Shown here: one piece after another, positions 17,381-24,363 of the stretch | Layout of the letters: every line of letters begins with the position of its first letter | Position numbering within the stretch: the stretch's first letter is position 1 | DNA from: Candidatus Xianfuyuplasma coldseepsis | Lineage (GTDB): Bacteria; Bacillota_I; Bacilli_A; Izemoplasmatales; Izemoplasmataceae | Length of the DNA stretch: 64,000 nucleotides | Assembly (NCBI RefSeq): GCF_014023125.1 | Contig: NZ_CP048914.1 | Coordinates: 1,268,698 to 1,332,697, forward strand | Direction: 5' to 3' | Notes under the pieces: generated by a model | Databases searched by the model: none | What the model saw: the letters and a program-made list of their open reading frames with translations, nothing else | What the model was told of the DNA's origin: nothing | Program-made: the position numbers and the translations under genes

Positions 17381-18632
17381 CCTTGTTTGCATTGCTTAAA
17401 ATATCGTTGTTTAGAATACCGACATTCCGGATTGTTTCATCGACACTGAGCCGGTTTAATCCAATACCATCACAGGTATTGGGATGGTCCAGGACGGTTT
17501 TTCCAGCAATCATTCCGTTCATGGCTGCAAAGGATACTTTATACGTACAAGATACTTTGGCTCCGTCACAGACGACACCCATCGAACTGGCGAGATACAT
17601 ATTGATCGACTGTTTGATTTGTTCACGTGATCCACCTTTCACATAAGTGGTGGTTGCGGCACTACTACATCCGGTTGCGTGTCCGGTACCACATAATACC
17701 GTAACAACGCTCATTTCCTGTTTAACATAGACACTTGTTAGGAATGATAATACGATGACTTGCTTGGTTTCATATTCGTTCAGGTTGAAGGCATCACTGA
17801 GAAATAACGGCGTAACCAATGTACCAATCCCAAGGTTACCTGAGCCAGCAACACCATATACGGTGTAAATATCCCCTTGCATTCGTTTTCGTGAGGGTAC
17901 TGTAATGTGTTTACGCAAGAAGTTGGAAAGGTCATATAAACACGTTTTTTGAGCTTCTGGCAAGTCCTCGACAAGGTAATTGCCACCTTCTTTGGTAATT
18001 TCTTCCCGAGCGGAGTTGTATTGTTCTGTGGCAATACGAAACAATTCTTCCAAATCGTCAAAATCACCGGCTTCGACGAAGTCTAGTATCTCATCGTAAT
18101 TATGGATTCGATATTTGTTGACACGTCCAATCAAGGCATCCTTTTCGAACTCTTTTAATACTTCACCATTCCGGGTAACACGTACCACATTGTCGTAAAA
18201 ATCCTTGATGACAATTCGAACATGATCCCCTTCGACAGAGGTGATGTATAGTTCTTCGTATAGAACCGTATCATCGAACTTGCGATGAGTTATCGAGACA
18301 TCAATGCGATCCAATAACGCTTCTATTTGATCGATATCATCATGGGTGACACTTTCAAAAACGCTGAGTTGCTTGTTGGGGTTTTTTAATAGGATTCCAA
18401 GTGCTAAGGCTTTATTAAGACCACTCTTACGTAATCCGGGAACCCCAACATTGACACTGTTTTTGTACAGTTCATCGCTCATGATTAAGTCGACTGATTT
18501 AATTGTTTTATTCCGTAATAAATACGCACCAATGGAGGCTATATAACCAACGATACCGATATCGGTACAACCAATTGTTTTTGTCATATTTCCATCCAAT
18601 ATACGCTTTGCGGTATAGGTATCCAAATGCAT
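17361..18632 (-). CDS. L-cysteine desulfidase / UPF0597 (CyuA-like, serine dehydratase alpha-chain fold)
   Basis: 423 aa from the ATG at 18632 behind GAGAGGGTG; an upstream ATG at 18671 lacks a site. N-terminal IGCTDIGIVGYIASIGAYLL matches the usual GCTEP-type opening of the family. Near the C-terminus are TVLCGTGHATGCSSAATTTY, SSMGVVCDGAKVSCTYKVSFA and the ending HPNTCDGIGLNRL; these cysteines are those expected to hold an Fe-S cluster in the related L-serine dehydratases and CyuA. Likely reaction: cysteine to pyruvate, sulfide and ammonia; L-serine deamination cannot be excluded. Single gene, no clear partner. Confidence 0.82.
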   Translation of the reverse strand: MHLDTYTAKRILDGNMTKTIGCTDIGIVGYIASIGAYLLRNKTIKSVDLIMSDELYKNSVNVGVPGLRKSGLNKALALGILLKNPNKQLSVFESVTHDDIDQIEALLDRIDVSITHRKFDDTVLYEELYITSVEGDHVRIVIKDFYDNVVRVTRNGEVLKEFEKDALIGRVNKYRIHNYDEILDFVEAGDFDDLEELFRIATEQYNSAREEITKEGGNYLVEDLPEAQKTCLYDLSNFLRKHITVPSRKRMQGDIYTVYGVAGSGNLGIGTLVTPLFLSDAFNLNEYETKQVIVLSFLTSVYVKQEMSVVTVLCGTGHATGCSSAATTTYVKGGSREQIKQSINMYLASSMGVVCDGAKVSCTYKVSFAAMNGMIAGKTVLDHPNTCDGIGLNRLSVDETIRNVGILNNDILSNANKGIIDLI

Positions 18633-18753
18633 CACCCTCTCGTATACAATCATTATACAAATTGATGCCAATTAGAGCAATACATTTTGATATTTCTCAA
18701 TAGGAGATGGAGCATATTTATGGTACAATATATCTAGTAAAGGACGTGACAAT

Positions 18754-19464
18754 ATGGCAACGATTATTACTGGTAAAAACACCATTATGGAAGCGATTCG
18801 TGTCGGACGAACCGTTTATGAAATCTACATTCAAGATCATACCAATCGGGAGATCTTGAAACTTGCTCGTGAAAACAATATTCCATTTACGTTCATGAAT
18901 AAACAAACGATTAATGAAACATTGCCACCGAATCATCAAGGTGTAGGTGCTAAAATTGAGGATTATACCTATCTTACATTGGAAGAGGCTTTGGCAAAAC
19001 CGAAGAATCAGAAAGTGTTTGTGATGTTGGATGGTCTTGAAGATCCCCATAATTTAGGAGCGATTTTGCGGAGTGCAGATGCCTTTAATGTCGACGGAAT
19101 TATTATTCCTAAAAAGCGGTCGGTACAGTTGACCACTGCAGTCGCTAAAGTGTCAACAGGAGCTATAGAACATGTCGATGTTATCTCGGTTACCAACCTG
19201 CATCAGACCATCTTAACATTGAAAGAAAACGGCTTCTGGGTTGTCGGTACTGACATGAATACAAACGAGACAATTCACGACATTCAAGTCGAGACCGATC
19301 TCTGTATCGTGATTGGTAGTGAAGGCCGGGGAATGAGCCGCTTGATTCGGGATCATTGCGACTATATTGTTAAGATTCCAATGAATGGTCACGTGAACAG
19401 TTTAAACGCTAGCGTTAGTGCTGCGCTGGTTTTGTATGAGGTGTTTCGAAGAAAGGGTGAGTAA
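18754..19464 (+). CDS. rlmB: 23S rRNA (guanosine-2'-O-)-methyltransferase, TrmH/SpoU family (RlmB)
   Basis: 236 aa. N-terminal substrate-binding part (GKNTIMEAIRVGRTVYEIYI; NHQGVGAKI) and C-terminal SPOUT domain with motif 1 LEDPHNLGAILRSADAF, motif 2 IVIGSEGRGMSRLI and motif 3 MNGHVNSLNASVSAALVLYE. It 2'-O-methylates a guanosine of 23S rRNA (G2251 in E. coli). It stands where yacO/rlmB stands in Bacillus, upstream of the sigma factor gene. The yacP nuclease gene that lies between them in Bacillus is absent. Only a TACAAT (18724-18729) without a good -35 is seen upstream. Confidence 0.93.
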   Translation: MATIITGKNTIMEAIRVGRTVYEIYIQDHTNREILKLARENNIPFTFMNKQTINETLPPNHQGVGAKIEDYTYLTLEEALAKPKNQKVFVMLDGLEDPHNLGAILRSADAFNVDGIIIPKKRSVQLTTAVAKVSTGAIEHVDVISVTNLHQTILTLKENGFWVVGTDMNTNETIHDIQVETDLCIVIGSEGRGMSRLIRDHCDYIVKIPMNGHVNSLNASVSAALVLYEVFRRKGE

Positions 19465-19466
19465 GG

Positions 19467-20006
19467 TTGTATATCAAACATAATGACTATGAGATTATCC
19501 ATGAAATACGCGAGGGTAATCACGATGCATTAGAACTTATGTTTGAGAAATACAAAAACCTGATTTCGAAAAAGATTTCAAAGTTCAACCTATGGTATGA
19601 TTACGATGATATGTTACAAGAAGGATATATGATTTTATACAAATCGATTCAGACGTTTGACCAGAAAGAGAATAAGACTTTTACAAATTACTTCATGTTG
19701 AATCTTGAACGACGGTTCATAACCATTGTCACAAAGCGTGTTCGCCGGGGTGAGATTTTTAGAAGTAATGAGTTGTTTATTTATGAACATAATCACAATG
19801 GTGATCATCACTCGGCGTATTACGAGTTATATTTGCATGAAATCAAGAAAATTCTTACGAAAAAAGAGTTTGTAGTGTATACTTTAAGAGAACTTCAAAA
19901 TTACAGCATTTCCTTCATTAGTCAAGAGTGTGATCTGCCAAATAAGACAATATACAATTCATTACACCGAGCAAAACAAAAAATTAAGCAGCATTTTCAC
20001 AACTAA
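19467..20006 (+). CDS. sigma-70 family RNA polymerase sigma factor, SigH-like
   Basis: 179 aa from a TTG start at 19467, two bases after the rlmB stop, with AAGGGTGAGTAAGG in front. Region 2 is visible (EIREGNHDALELMFEKYKN; YDDMLQEGYMILYKSIQTFD; FTNYFMLNLERRFITIV) and region 4 at the end (ILTKKEFVVYTLREL...ISFISQECDLPNKTIYNSLHRAKQKIKQ). Position between rlmB and rpmG-secE-nusG is that of sigH in Bacillus, so it is probably an orthologue, but region 2 is diverged and the stationary-phase role cannot be assumed in a non-sporulating lineage. It could be an ECF-like factor. Confidence 0.85.
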   Translation: MYIKHNDYEIIHEIREGNHDALELMFEKYKNLISKKISKFNLWYDYDDMLQEGYMILYKSIQTFDQKENKTFTNYFMLNLERRFITIVTKRVRRGEIFRSNELFIYEHNHNGDHHSAYYELYLHEIKKILTKKEFVVYTLRELQNYSISFISQECDLPNKTIYNSLHRAKQKIKQHFHN

Positions 20007-20007
20007 C

Positions 20008-20036
20008 TTGACAAAGAAGTCCAAATTTGGTAAATT
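20008..20036 (+). promoter_or_regulatory. promoter of rpmG-secE-nusG
   Basis: TTGACA (20008-20013), 17-base spacer, TAAATT (20031-20036). It starts at the stop codon of the sigma-factor gene and shows that the in-frame start at 20027 is not the start of rpmG. Confidence 0.8.
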
Positions 20037-20062
20037 GTATATTTGCAAGAGAGTTGATAATT

Positions 20063-20209
20063 ATGAGACAAAAAGTTATTCTAATTTGTGAAGAGTGTTT
20101 ATCCCGCAATTACACGGCATATAAAAATAAGGATAAACAAACAAGATTAGAAGTTAAAAAATATTGCAAACGGTGCGATAAGCATACATTGCACAAAGAG
20201 AGTAAATAG
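20063..20209 (+). CDS. rpmG: 50S ribosomal protein L33
   Basis: 48 aa from the ATG at 20063 ([20 protein letters not shown]); earlier in-frame codons lie inside the promoter. Two Cys pairs, CEEC and CKRC, mark the zinc-ribbon (C+) form of L33. The tail [15 protein letters not shown] is typical. Gene order rpmG-secE-nusG is the normal one. The Shine-Dalgarno site is weak (AAGAGAG). Confidence 0.93.
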   Translation: MRQKVILICEECLSRNYTAYKNKDKQTRLEVKKYCKRCDKHTLHKESK

Positions 20210-20221
20210 GAGAGATTAACT

Positions 20222-20671
20222 ATGGCAAAACTACAAATCCCAGACAAAAAACCAAGCAGAGTCTTGGAAATCTTACGTAAAGAATACCCGTTTGAACGCA
20301 TCTTACTTGGTGTGTTAGGGGCATTGGTTATCATTTTAGGTGTCTACTTATTGCAAGGTATTTTGAATCCAACCCAAGCATTGCTTGAAATTCGTTTAAC
20401 AGATTGGTGGATTTTCAATTCAGAAACGAAGCGAATCATCTTTACCATTGTTGTTATCGTCATTGGTGTGGTATCGTTGTTTATGGCAATCTGGCCATTC
20501 TTTGTTCCAAGTTTCGCAGAAATGAAAAAAGTGACTTGGCCCAATCGCAAAACAATTTTAAACCATTCCGCACGAGTATTTGGATTCATTATCATTTTAT
20601 CTGCATTCTTCCTCATAGTGGACTGGCCACTACGCAGATTGTTCCAATGGATTACTGAATTAGGGGCATAG
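20222..20671 (+). CDS. secE: preprotein translocase subunit SecE, long three-helix form
   Basis: 149 aa; Firmicutes SecE is usually ~60 aa with one helix. The conserved core is at the C-terminus (FAEMKKVTWPNRKTILNHSA followed by a helix at ~116-134). Two additional hydrophobic segments precede it (~27-48 and ~72-95), giving a three-helix layout like that of E. coli SecE (127 aa). SecE clamps SecY in the translocon. Two bases separate it from nusG. Confidence 0.93.
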   Translation: MAKLQIPDKKPSRVLEILRKEYPFERILLGVLGALVIILGVYLLQGILNPTQALLEIRLTDWWIFNSETKRIIFTIVVIVIGVVSLFMAIWPFFVPSFAEMKKVTWPNRKTILNHSARVFGFIIILSAFFLIVDWPLRRLFQWITELGA

Positions 20672-20672
20672 C

Positions 20673-21212
20673 ATGGAAGGCGAACGTAGATGGTATATCG
20701 TTCAAACCTATTCGGGGTATGAAAATTCGGTTAAGCTGAATTTGGAACGCCGGATTGAATCAATGCAAATGGAGGACAAGATTTTCCAAGTCATGATTCC
20801 TGAAGAAATTCGCCAAGAGCGGAAAAACGACGGGACGTTAAAGGAGAAAATTGTTAAAATCTTTCCTGGTTATGTCTTTGTCGAAATGATTGTAACCGAT
20901 GATTCATGGTTTGTTGTACGGAACACACCTGGAGTTACAGGGTTCCTTGGAAGTAGTGGTGGCGGTACGAAACCAGTTCCACTTCCTCCTGATGAAATCA
21001 ATCCAATTCTGAAGAAATGCGGCTTGATGGAAGTAACCAAAATTGATCTGGCACTCAATGAAAAAGTACGGGTTGCTACCGGTCCATTCCGGGATCAAGT
21101 TGGTACCATTGATAGCATTGATGAAGAGAAACAAGAAGTAACGGTGTTGGTCGATATGTTTGGTCGCCAAACACCGGTTGAATTATCGTTTGACGATATT
21201 CAAAAGCTGTAG
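20673..21212 (+). CDS. nusG: transcription termination/antitermination factor NusG
   Basis: 179 aa. NGN domain (RRWYIVQTYSGYENSVKLNL; KIFPGYVFVEM; WFVVRNTPGVTGFLGSS) and C-terminal KOW domain (EKVRVATGPFRDQVGTIDSI; VDMFGRQTPVELSFDDIQKL). It binds the RNA polymerase clamp and modulates pausing and termination. Normal size and normal position after secE. Confidence 0.97.
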   Translation: MEGERRWYIVQTYSGYENSVKLNLERRIESMQMEDKIFQVMIPEEIRQERKNDGTLKEKIVKIFPGYVFVEMIVTDDSWFVVRNTPGVTGFLGSSGGGTKPVPLPPDEINPILKKCGLMEVTKIDLALNEKVRVATGPFRDQVGTIDSIDEEKQEVTVLVDMFGRQTPVELSFDDIQKL

Positions 21213-21221
21213 TGAAAATTC

Positions 21222-21250
21222 TTGACAACAATATAGATATATTATATAAT
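21222..21250 (+). promoter_or_regulatory. consensus promoter of rplK-rplA
   Basis: TTGACA (21222-21227), exactly 17 bases, TATAAT (21245-21250): a perfect sigma-A consensus promoter. Confidence 0.95.
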
Positions 21251-21282
21251 AGCGTGGCATGCAGTGTGCCATGCTATTTTTT
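21250..21282 (+). promoter_or_regulatory. palindrome at the rplK transcription start, followed by a T-run
   Basis: TAGCGTGGCA ... TGCCATGCTA (one mismatch, 7-base loop), then ATTTTTT. The 5' arm begins right after the -10 box, so the expected start point falls inside it. As DNA this could be an operator; in the RNA only GCATG / CATGC plus the U-run would remain, a possible short attenuator. Confidence 0.45.
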
Positions 21283-21283
21283 G

Positions 21284-21317
21284 AGTGGGAGGATACACCG
21301 TATCTGTTAACCACATC
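21284..21317 (+). promoter_or_regulatory. probable ribosomal protein L1 operator in the rplK leader
   Basis: GTGGGAGGA ... CCG ... TTAACCACAT. The same blocks recur at 21795-21823 before rplA, in the form TGTGGGAGGA ... CCGTTAGACCACAT. L1 is known to repress its own operon by binding an mRNA site that imitates its 23S rRNA site; these two conserved stem-and-loop blocks fit that role. Confidence 0.6.
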
Positions 21318-21341
21318 ACGAAAAAAGAGGAGGTGTCTTTC

Positions 21342-21767
21342 GTGGCTAAAGAAATTAAGACTCTTGTAAAACTGCAAATCCCAGCAGGACGTGCAAATCC
21401 AGCTCCACCAGTTGGTCCAGCATTAGGTCAAGCAGGTGTGAATATTCAAGAATTTTGCTTGAAATTCAACGAAGCAACCAAGGAACAAATGGGGAACATT
21501 ATTCCTGTTGTTATTACAGTGTACGATGATCGGACATTTACGTTCATCACCAAAACACCACCAGCCAGCGACTTATTGAAAAAAGCGGCAGGTGTTGAAA
21601 AAGGTGCAGGGAATCCATTATTGGAAAAAGTAGGTTCAATCACTAAAGCTCAATTACAAGAAATTGCAGAGATTAAAATGCCGGACTTGAATGCAAATGA
21701 CATTGAAGCAGCAATGAACATTATTGCCGGTTCTGCACGAAACATGGGAATCACAATTAAGGACTAG
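21342..21767 (+). CDS. rplK: 50S ribosomal protein L11
   Basis: 141 aa from the GTG at 21342 ([20 protein letters not shown]) behind GAGGAGGTG. An earlier in-frame GTG at 21285 lies in the leader/L1 site and is not used. Family motifs [50 protein letters not shown] and the C-terminal [20 protein letters not shown] are intact. It forms the GTPase-associated centre with 23S rRNA and L10/L12. Confidence 0.97.
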   Translation: MAKEIKTLVKLQIPAGRANPAPPVGPALGQAGVNIQEFCLKFNEATKEQMGNIIPVVITVYDDRTFTFITKTPPASDLLKKAAGVEKGAGNPLLEKVGSITKAQLQEIAEIKMPDLNANDIEAAMNIIAGSARNMGITIKD

Positions 21768-21794
21768 CAATTAGTTGTATTATAGACAACTATT

Positions 21795-21823
21795 TGTGGG
21801 AGGAGATTCCGTTAGACCACATT
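21795..21823 (+). promoter_or_regulatory. second probable L1 operator, between rplK and rplA
   Basis: TGTGGGAGGA GATT CCGTTAGACCACA; TGTGG pairs with CCACA. The site ends 5 bases before the AGGAGG of rplA. A separate hairpin TAGTTGT / ACAACTA (21772-21792) sits just upstream, after the rplK stop. Confidence 0.6.
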
Positions 21824-21838
21824 TAGGAGGTAAATCAA

Positions 21839-22528
21839 ATGGCTAAAAAAGGAAAAAAATTCTTAGCTGCCGCTGCTCAAATTGAAGCAAAAAAATATGA
21901 TTTAGTTGAAGCAGTTGAATTACTGAAAAAAGTATCATTCGAGAAATTTGATGCATCCGTAGAATTTGCGATTCGCCTAAACTTAGATCCTCGTAAAGCT
22001 GAACAAAACTTACGTGGAGCCGTTGTACTTCCACATGGTACGGGTAAAACCAAAACCGTGTTGGTATTTGCACAAGGTGATAAAGCAAAAGAAGCTGAAG
22101 CAGCAGGTGCTGACTTTGTTGGAGACGACGAATACGTCGAAAAAATCCAAAAAGGTTGGCTGGGATTTGATACAGTTGTTGCAACCCCAGACATGATGTC
22201 AAAAATCGGACGTTTAGGACGCGTACTTGGTCCTCGTGGCTTAATGCCAAACCCGAAAACAGGGACGGTAACAATGGATGTAGAAAAAGCAGTTACAGAA
22301 ATTAAAGCTGGTAAAGTGAACTATCGTGTTGATAAAGTAGGAAACATTCACGTAACCGTTGGTAAAGTATCATTTGAAACCAAAAAGTTACAAGAAAATA
22401 TCCGCGTAATCTACGACACACTAGTGAAACTGAGACCATCAACCGTTAAAGGTGTGTTTGTACAAAACGTATCAATCGCATCAACAATGGGTCCTGGTAT
22501 TAAAGTCGATTCAGAGACGATAATGTAG
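21839..22528 (+). CDS. rplA: 50S ribosomal protein L1
   Basis: 229 aa with AGGAGG before the ATG. Opening [20 protein letters not shown], central [20 protein letters not shown] followed by [12 protein letters not shown], and [12 protein letters not shown] near the end are family hallmarks. L1 binds the L1 stalk of 23S rRNA, helps eject deacylated tRNA, and is the likely repressor acting at the two sites described at 21284 and 21795. Confidence 0.97.
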   Translation: MAKKGKKFLAAAAQIEAKKYDLVEAVELLKKVSFEKFDASVEFAIRLNLDPRKAEQNLRGAVVLPHGTGKTKTVLVFAQGDKAKEAEAAGADFVGDDEYVEKIQKGWLGFDTVVATPDMMSKIGRLGRVLGPRGLMPNPKTGTVTMDVEKAVTEIKAGKVNYRVDKVGNIHVTVGKVSFETKKLQENIRVIYDTLVKLRPSTVKGVFVQNVSIASTMGPGIKVDSETIM

Positions 22529-22556
22529 GACCACACAAACAATCAAATAAAAACTT

Positions 22557-22660
22557 TATGTCGAAGACTTGGGTGCCAAGATGCTTAATATCCCAACGAG
22601 ATCAAAAGTAGGAATGAATGATCTACCTCTTTTGTCGATGACATAGGAGGTTTTTATTTA
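22557..22660 (+). ncRNA. ribosomal protein L10 leader (autoregulatory 5' UTR of rplJ-rplL) with attenuator
   Basis: A 150-base gap before rplJ carries the L10-leader pattern GAAGACTTGGGTGCCAAG, ATGCTTAAT, CCCAACGAGA. Closing stem TATGTC (22557-22562) / GACATA (22640-22645). An alternative stem ACCTC (22625-22629) / GAGGT (22647-22651) followed by TTTTTATTT has the form of a terminator competing with the closing stem. In the known system, L10(L12)4 binding to the leader favours termination. Confidence 0.8.
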
Positions 22661-22697
22661 TAAAAAACACTCACACAGCATGTTGGAGGTGAAGAGA

Positions 22698-23219
22698 GTG
22701 TCAGTAAAAGCAATCGAACGTAAAAAACTAGAAGTAGAAGCATTGGTTGAACGGATGAAAACGGCAAATAGTTTCGTTATCGTTGATTATAGCGGATTAA
22801 CCGTTGAACAAGTAACACGATTACGTCGTGAATTGCGTGAAAATGGATGTGAAATGGCTGTCATCAAGAACAACATTACCCGCCGCGCAGCTTCCGAACT
22901 TGGATTTAACGAGTTGGAAGACGCATTGGTTGGACCAAACGCCGTCGCATTCAGTCACGAAGATAGTGTTTCTGCAGCAAAAGTTATTTATGACTTTGCA
23001 CTACAAAACAAAGCATTGGAATTAAAAGTTGGGGTCGTCGATGGCGAGTACATGGACAATGAAAACATCAATGTTATCGCAACCATCCCATCAAGAGAGA
23101 CATTACTCACAATGATTGCATCTGGAATCTTACAACCTATTAAAGAGGTTGCAATCGCGTTAGACTTAATGGCTCAAGAAATGGAAAGTCCACAAGAATT
23201 AGAAAGTCCACAAGAATAA
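22698..23219 (+). CDS. rplJ: 50S ribosomal protein L10
   Basis: 173 aa from the GTG at 22698 (VSVKAIERKK), which is 6 bases after GGAGGTG; an in-frame ATG at 22680 precedes this site and is rejected. Motifs: VERMKTANSFVIVDYSGLTV, LRRELRENGCEMAVIKNNI and the C-terminal helix that carries L12 dimers. The last residues are a tandem duplication, ESPQEL ESPQE, encoded by an 18-base unit repeated almost exactly. Operon: rplJ-rplL, 17-base gap. Confidence 0.96.
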   Translation: MSVKAIERKKLEVEALVERMKTANSFVIVDYSGLTVEQVTRLRRELRENGCEMAVIKNNITRRAASELGFNELEDALVGPNAVAFSHEDSVSAAKVIYDFALQNKALELKVGVVDGEYMDNENINVIATIPSRETLLTMIASGILQPIKEVAIALDLMAQEMESPQELESPQE

Positions 23220-23236
23220 TTTAGGAGGAATCAATC

Positions 23237-23602
23237 ATGGCATTAACAAACCAAGAAATTATTGAAGCGTTGAAAGAAAAAACGTTATTAGAGTTGAAAG
23301 ACTTAGTTGATTTAATGAAAGAAGAGTTTGGTGTTGATCCAAGCGCAGTCGCAGTCGCAGCACCTGGTGCAGCAGCAGCGGATGAAGGACCAAGCGAAGT
23401 TACTGTTACATTAGAAAATCCTGGAACAAGCAAAATTCCAGTTATCAAAGCAGTACGCGCAATCACTGGTTTAGGATTAAAAGAAGCAAAAGCTTTAGTT
23501 GATAGTGCACCTGCACCAATCAAAGAAAACATCAAACCAGAAGAAGCAGAAGAACTTAAAGCTCAATTAGAAGAAGCAGGAGCAGTTGTATCTGTTAAAT
23601 AA
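23237..23602 (+). CDS. rplL: 50S ribosomal protein L7/L12
   Basis: 121 aa. N-terminal dimerisation part ([20 protein letters not shown]), Ala/Gly-rich hinge ([16 protein letters not shown]) and C-terminal domain with [20 protein letters not shown], the factor-binding helix. Strong AGGAGG. It is followed by a terminator. Confidence 0.97.
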   Translation: MALTNQEIIEALKEKTLLELKDLVDLMKEEFGVDPSAVAVAAPGAAAADEGPSEVTVTLENPGTSKIPVIKAVRAITGLGLKEAKALVDSAPAPIKENIKPEEAEELKAQLEEAGAVVSVK

Positions 23603-23618
23603 TTAAGCTTTCCAACAC

Positions 23619-23643
23619 AACCTGAGTTTCGGCTCAGGTTTTT
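23619..23643 (+). terminator. terminator after rplL
   Basis: AACCTGAG / CTCAGGTT with a TTTCGG loop, followed by TTT. The U-run is short, so termination may be partial. Confidence 0.75.
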
Positions 23644-23672
23644 GCCTATTTACAGAACGTGAGGATGATGTG

Positions 23673-24263
23673 ATGTCACACTACTTTACGAACAATGATA
23701 AAACACTAAAAAGCAATCCACAAGTGATTGCTTTTCGTGTTCATGACACCGATTTTTCTTGCACCACCGATCACGGGGTGTTCAGCAAGGATTCCCTCGA
23801 CAGAGGAACAGCTGTATTACTAAACCATCTCAAGGTTGAAGCCACCGCTAAAACGGCACTTGATCTTGGGTGTGGTTATGGACCGATTGGACTTGTATTG
23901 CATCGGGTATTTGGACTTGAAGTCGACATGGTTGATGTCAATGAACGAGCACTATCGCTTGCTACAACGAACATCAAGCAAAACGATGCGATAGCTACAG
24001 TCTTTTACAGTGATGGATTTAATGATGTCAATCGATCGTATGATCTAATCGTCAGCAATCCACCAATCCGCGTTGGTAAAGAAAAATTATATCAATTATT
24101 ATCCGGTGCCGTACATCATCTACATCCGGGCGGTTCGTTCGTGTTTGTCATCAATAAAAAGCACGGTGCGAAGAGTGCCCTACATTATGTTGAAACCATC
24201 TATTCAAGCGTTGAAGTACTTGGCAAAGACAAAGGCTTCTACGTCATTACTTGTAAAAAGTGA
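23673..24263 (+). CDS. class I SAM-dependent methyltransferase, RsmC/YbxB-like
   Basis: 196 aa from the ATG at 23673 after GTGAGGATG; a GTG directly before it is an alternative. SAM-binding motif ALDLGCGYGPIGLVL (~66-80), acidic second-strand motif VDMVDVNERAL, and the catalytic motif IVSNPPIRVG (NPP(Y/F) type) used for base amines. The family includes RsmC, which methylates G1207 of 16S rRNA. Its place between rplL and rpoB matches ybxB of Bacillus. Confidence 0.87.
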   Translation: MSHYFTNNDKTLKSNPQVIAFRVHDTDFSCTTDHGVFSKDSLDRGTAVLLNHLKVEATAKTALDLGCGYGPIGLVLHRVFGLEVDMVDVNERALSLATTNIKQNDAIATVFYSDGFNDVNRSYDLIVSNPPIRVGKEKLYQLLSGAVHHLHPGGSFVFVINKKHGAKSALHYVETIYSSVEVLGKDKGFYVITCKK

Positions 24264-24271
24264 TTGACGAG

Positions 24272-24300
24272 TTGACAGAATTATGTTATTATATTAAATT
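24272..24300 (+). promoter_or_regulatory. promoter of rpoB-rpoC
   Basis: TTGACA (24272-24277), 17-base spacer, TAAATT (24295-24300), the same -10 as the rpmG promoter. A small CGCA / TGCG hairpin with six T follows at 24312-24329, too weak to call an attenuator. Confidence 0.78.
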
Positions 24301-24363
24301 GCCAAAAGATGCGCATTTTTGCGTTTTTTGTACTGTTTTATCAAGAAAAATGGGGTGAATTTT

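Noticed and set aside
24308-24330. Attenuator in the rpoB leader
   Set aside because: The stem is only four G-C/A-T pairs plus one wobble; recorded with the promoter but not called.
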